Below, one piece after another: positions 5,923-6,829 of a DNA stretch of 6,829 nucleotides. Source of the DNA: JAWLGW01 sp964569055 (GTDB lineage: Bacteria; Planctomycetota; J058); assembly GCA_964569055.1 (NCBI GenBank), contig CAZMSZ010000399.1:1-6829 (forward strand), given 5' to 3'. A program made the position numbers and the translations under genes. Each line of letters starts with the position of its first letter. The first letter of the stretch is position 1. The notes under the pieces were generated by a model. It saw nothing but the letters and a program-made list of their open reading frames with translations, did not search any database and was not told the DNA's origin.

Positions 5923-6659
5923 CACGCCGGCGCGAGGGCGTGCTCCACGTAGCGCCGCAGGTCGAGCGCGTCGTGGATCGCGTGCGCCTCGTGGTCGTTG
6001 TTGAAGTACACGTAGACGTCGAGCCCCTGCTCGAGCCACTCGCTCACCCGGCGCGCCCACGCCGCCAGCGCCTGGCGCGGGTAGACGCCGCGCGCGCGGT
6101 CCCCGTGGAAGCGCAGGTACACGAAGTCGGCCGTGACCGCCCGCGGGTGGTCCTCGAGCAGGTCGTGGATCACCAGCGCCGCCCCGGCCGCCCGCAGCAC
6201 CTCGAGGAGCGGCTCCCCCAGCCAGCGCGCGTCGCGCACCTCGACCGCCCAGCGCTCGCGCCTGCCGGCCGCCGCCAGGAACGCGGCCAGCCGCTCCAGC
6301 TCGGGCCTCCAGCGCGGCGGGAGCTGGACCAGGATCGGGCCGAGGTGCCCTCGCAGGCGGCGGGCGCGGCCGAGGAACCGCCGCAGCGGCTCGGCGGGGT
6401 CGGCCAGCTTCTTGAGGTGCGTGGCGAAGCGGCTCATCTTGACCGCGTACTCGAACCGCTCGGGCGCCCGCCGCCGCCAGCTCGTGAACGTCGCCGCCTC
6501 GGGCAGGCGATAGAACGTGTTGTTGATCTCGAGCGTGTCGAAGGCGTGCGCATACCACGCGAACCAGTCGCGCTGCGGCAGGTCGGCCGGATAGAACCGC
6601 CCGCGCCAGTGCTCGTAGTGGTAGCCCGAGGTCCCGATCCGCAGCCGCCCCGCGCGCAC
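5922..6659 (-). CDS. DUF72 (YecE-like) protein
   Basis: A 245-residue soluble protein of the DUF72/YecE family, a TIM-barrel-like fold without an established reaction. Diagnostic motifs are present in order: RIGTSGYHYEHWRGRFYP (7-24), FDTLEINNTFYRLP (40-53), KMSRFATH (74-81), GPILVQLPP (107-115), WAVEVRD (137-143), VIHD (163-166), FVYLRFHGDR (179-188) and DVYVYFNND (214-222). The length fits the family. I prefer the GTG at 6659, four bases after GAGGAGGT, over an in-frame TTG at 6686 that has no Shine-Dalgarno; the earlier start would add nine residues not conserved in the family. It is followed at 10 bp by the M48 protease gene and is probably co-transcribed with it. Its ribosome binding site is complementary to its own leader (see 6661-6729), hinting at translational control. 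Confidence 0.92.
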   Translation of the reverse strand: MRAGRLRIGTSGYHYEHWRGRFYPADLPQRDWFAWYAHAFDTLEINNTFYRLPEAATFTSWRRRAPERFEYAVKMSRFATHLKKLADPAEPLRRFLGRARRLRGHLGPILVQLPPRWRPELERLAAFLAAAGRRERWAVEVRDARWLGEPLLEVLRAAGAALVIHDLLEDHPRAVTADFVYLRFHGDRARGVYPRQALAAWARRVSEWLEQGLDVYVYFNNDHEAHAIHDALDLRRYVEHALAPA

Positions 6660-6660
6660 G

Positions 6661-6729
6661 CCACCTCCTCGGTCCCAGGCGAGCAAAGCCGGCGCCGCGC
6701 TCCGCCGCCGGGGGCTCGGGAGGAGGTGG
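6661..6729 (-). promoter_or_regulatory. Leader stem that would sequester the DUF72 Shine-Dalgarno
   Basis: On the minus-strand transcript CCACCTCCTC (6729-6720) comes first and is perfectly complementary, over 10 bases, to GAGGAGGTGG (6670-6661), which contains the Shine-Dalgarno directly before GTG at 6659. Between them lies a further 6-bp stem, ccggcg (6689-6694) with cgccgg (6706-6711). Folding would close the ribosome binding site. The upstream arm also resembles the 3' end of 16S rRNA (CACCTCCT). The pairing is seen; the regulation is inferred. Confidence 0.45.
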
Positions 6730-6774
6730 GTCGGCGGTGGCGCGCCGGTCGGGGCTGACGCGGGCGGCGCGGCG

Positions 6775-6829
6775 CTAGCGCACCGTCGGCGCCTCGCCCG
6801 CGGCGACCGCCTGGAGGAAGTCGCGGAGC
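6775..6829 (-). CDS. C-terminal end of an unidentified protein (partial)
   Basis: A minus-strand frame runs in from the right edge and ends at TAG (6777-6775). Only the last 17 residues are visible, LRDFLQAVAAGEAPTVR. The LxxFLxAVxxGxxP pattern is reminiscent of a segment in Gfo/Idh/MocA-type oxidoreductases, but 17 residues are too few to assign a family, and in that family the motif usually lies some way before the end. The stop is 115 bases upstream of the DUF72 start, on the same strand, so it may be the preceding gene of the same transcript or a separate unit. Confidence 0.45.
   Translation of the reverse strand, partial: LRDFLQAVAAGEAPTVR

Noticed and set aside
2771..6004. Plus-strand open frame of about 1077 codons
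   Set aside because: It runs antisense or out of frame across the transporter, M-domain, M48 and DUF72 genes; its composition is Arg/His/Gly/Pro-rich and it lacks any recognisable motif.
5664..6758. Plus-strand open frame antisense to the DUF72 gene
   Set aside because: The opposite strand carries clear DUF72 motifs along its full length; this frame is compositionally a shadow.
1..6829. CRISPR array, tRNA or rRNA gene, insertion sequence, or attachment site
   Set aside because: No regularly spaced repeats, no tRNA-like cloverleaf or TTCGA-type T-loop pattern that held up, no transposase motifs and no terminal inverted repeats with target duplications were seen by eye.

Overview
The window is very GC-rich, with strong G/C preference at third codon positions and long spurious open frames on both strands. 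Gene content (a sigma-54 activator with a GAF domain, a Spinster-type MFS carrier, a lipoprotein M48 protease, a DUF72 protein) suggests a Gram-negative bacterium, perhaps Myxococcota or a related deltaproteobacterial-type lineage. That placement is inference from gene style; no rRNA or marker gene is present.

Layout, left to right. A 13-bp perfect stem (21-51) lies just past the end of a two-gene minus-strand signalling operon: a stand-alone receiver (1718-2089) whose TGA stop overlaps, as GTGA, the GTG start of a GAF/AAA+/Fis sigma-54 activator (69-1721). A 127-bp divergent intergenic region separates this from a plus-strand Spinster-like MFS transporter (2217-3509). The transporter stop and the stop of the next minus-strand gene share one CTAG. 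That gene (3506-4111) encodes a 201-residue protein whose N-terminal half is a recognisable signal recognition particle (Ffh) M domain without its GTPase, joined to a short C-terminal motif resembling one I recall from the tails of rhomboid-family proteins. A 303-bp gap with several GC hairpins follows. Next is a minus-strand operon: DUF72/YecE-like protein (5922-6659), then, 10 bp downstream, an M48 lipoprotein metalloprotease (4415-5911). The DUF72 ribosome binding site is perfectly complementary over 10 nt to a segment of its own leader. The last 55 bases hold the C-terminal end of another minus-strand gene.

How the genes may work together. The receiver and activator look like a two-component output module split into two translationally coupled proteins, with the kinase elsewhere. 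The M48 protease is expected to act in envelope protein quality control. The orphan M domain has the fold used to bind hydrophobic segments of nascent membrane proteins, but its RNA-binding signature is altered. It is the most unusual item here, and its position downstream of the M48 gene on the same strand makes a role in membrane-protein handling conceivable but unproven.
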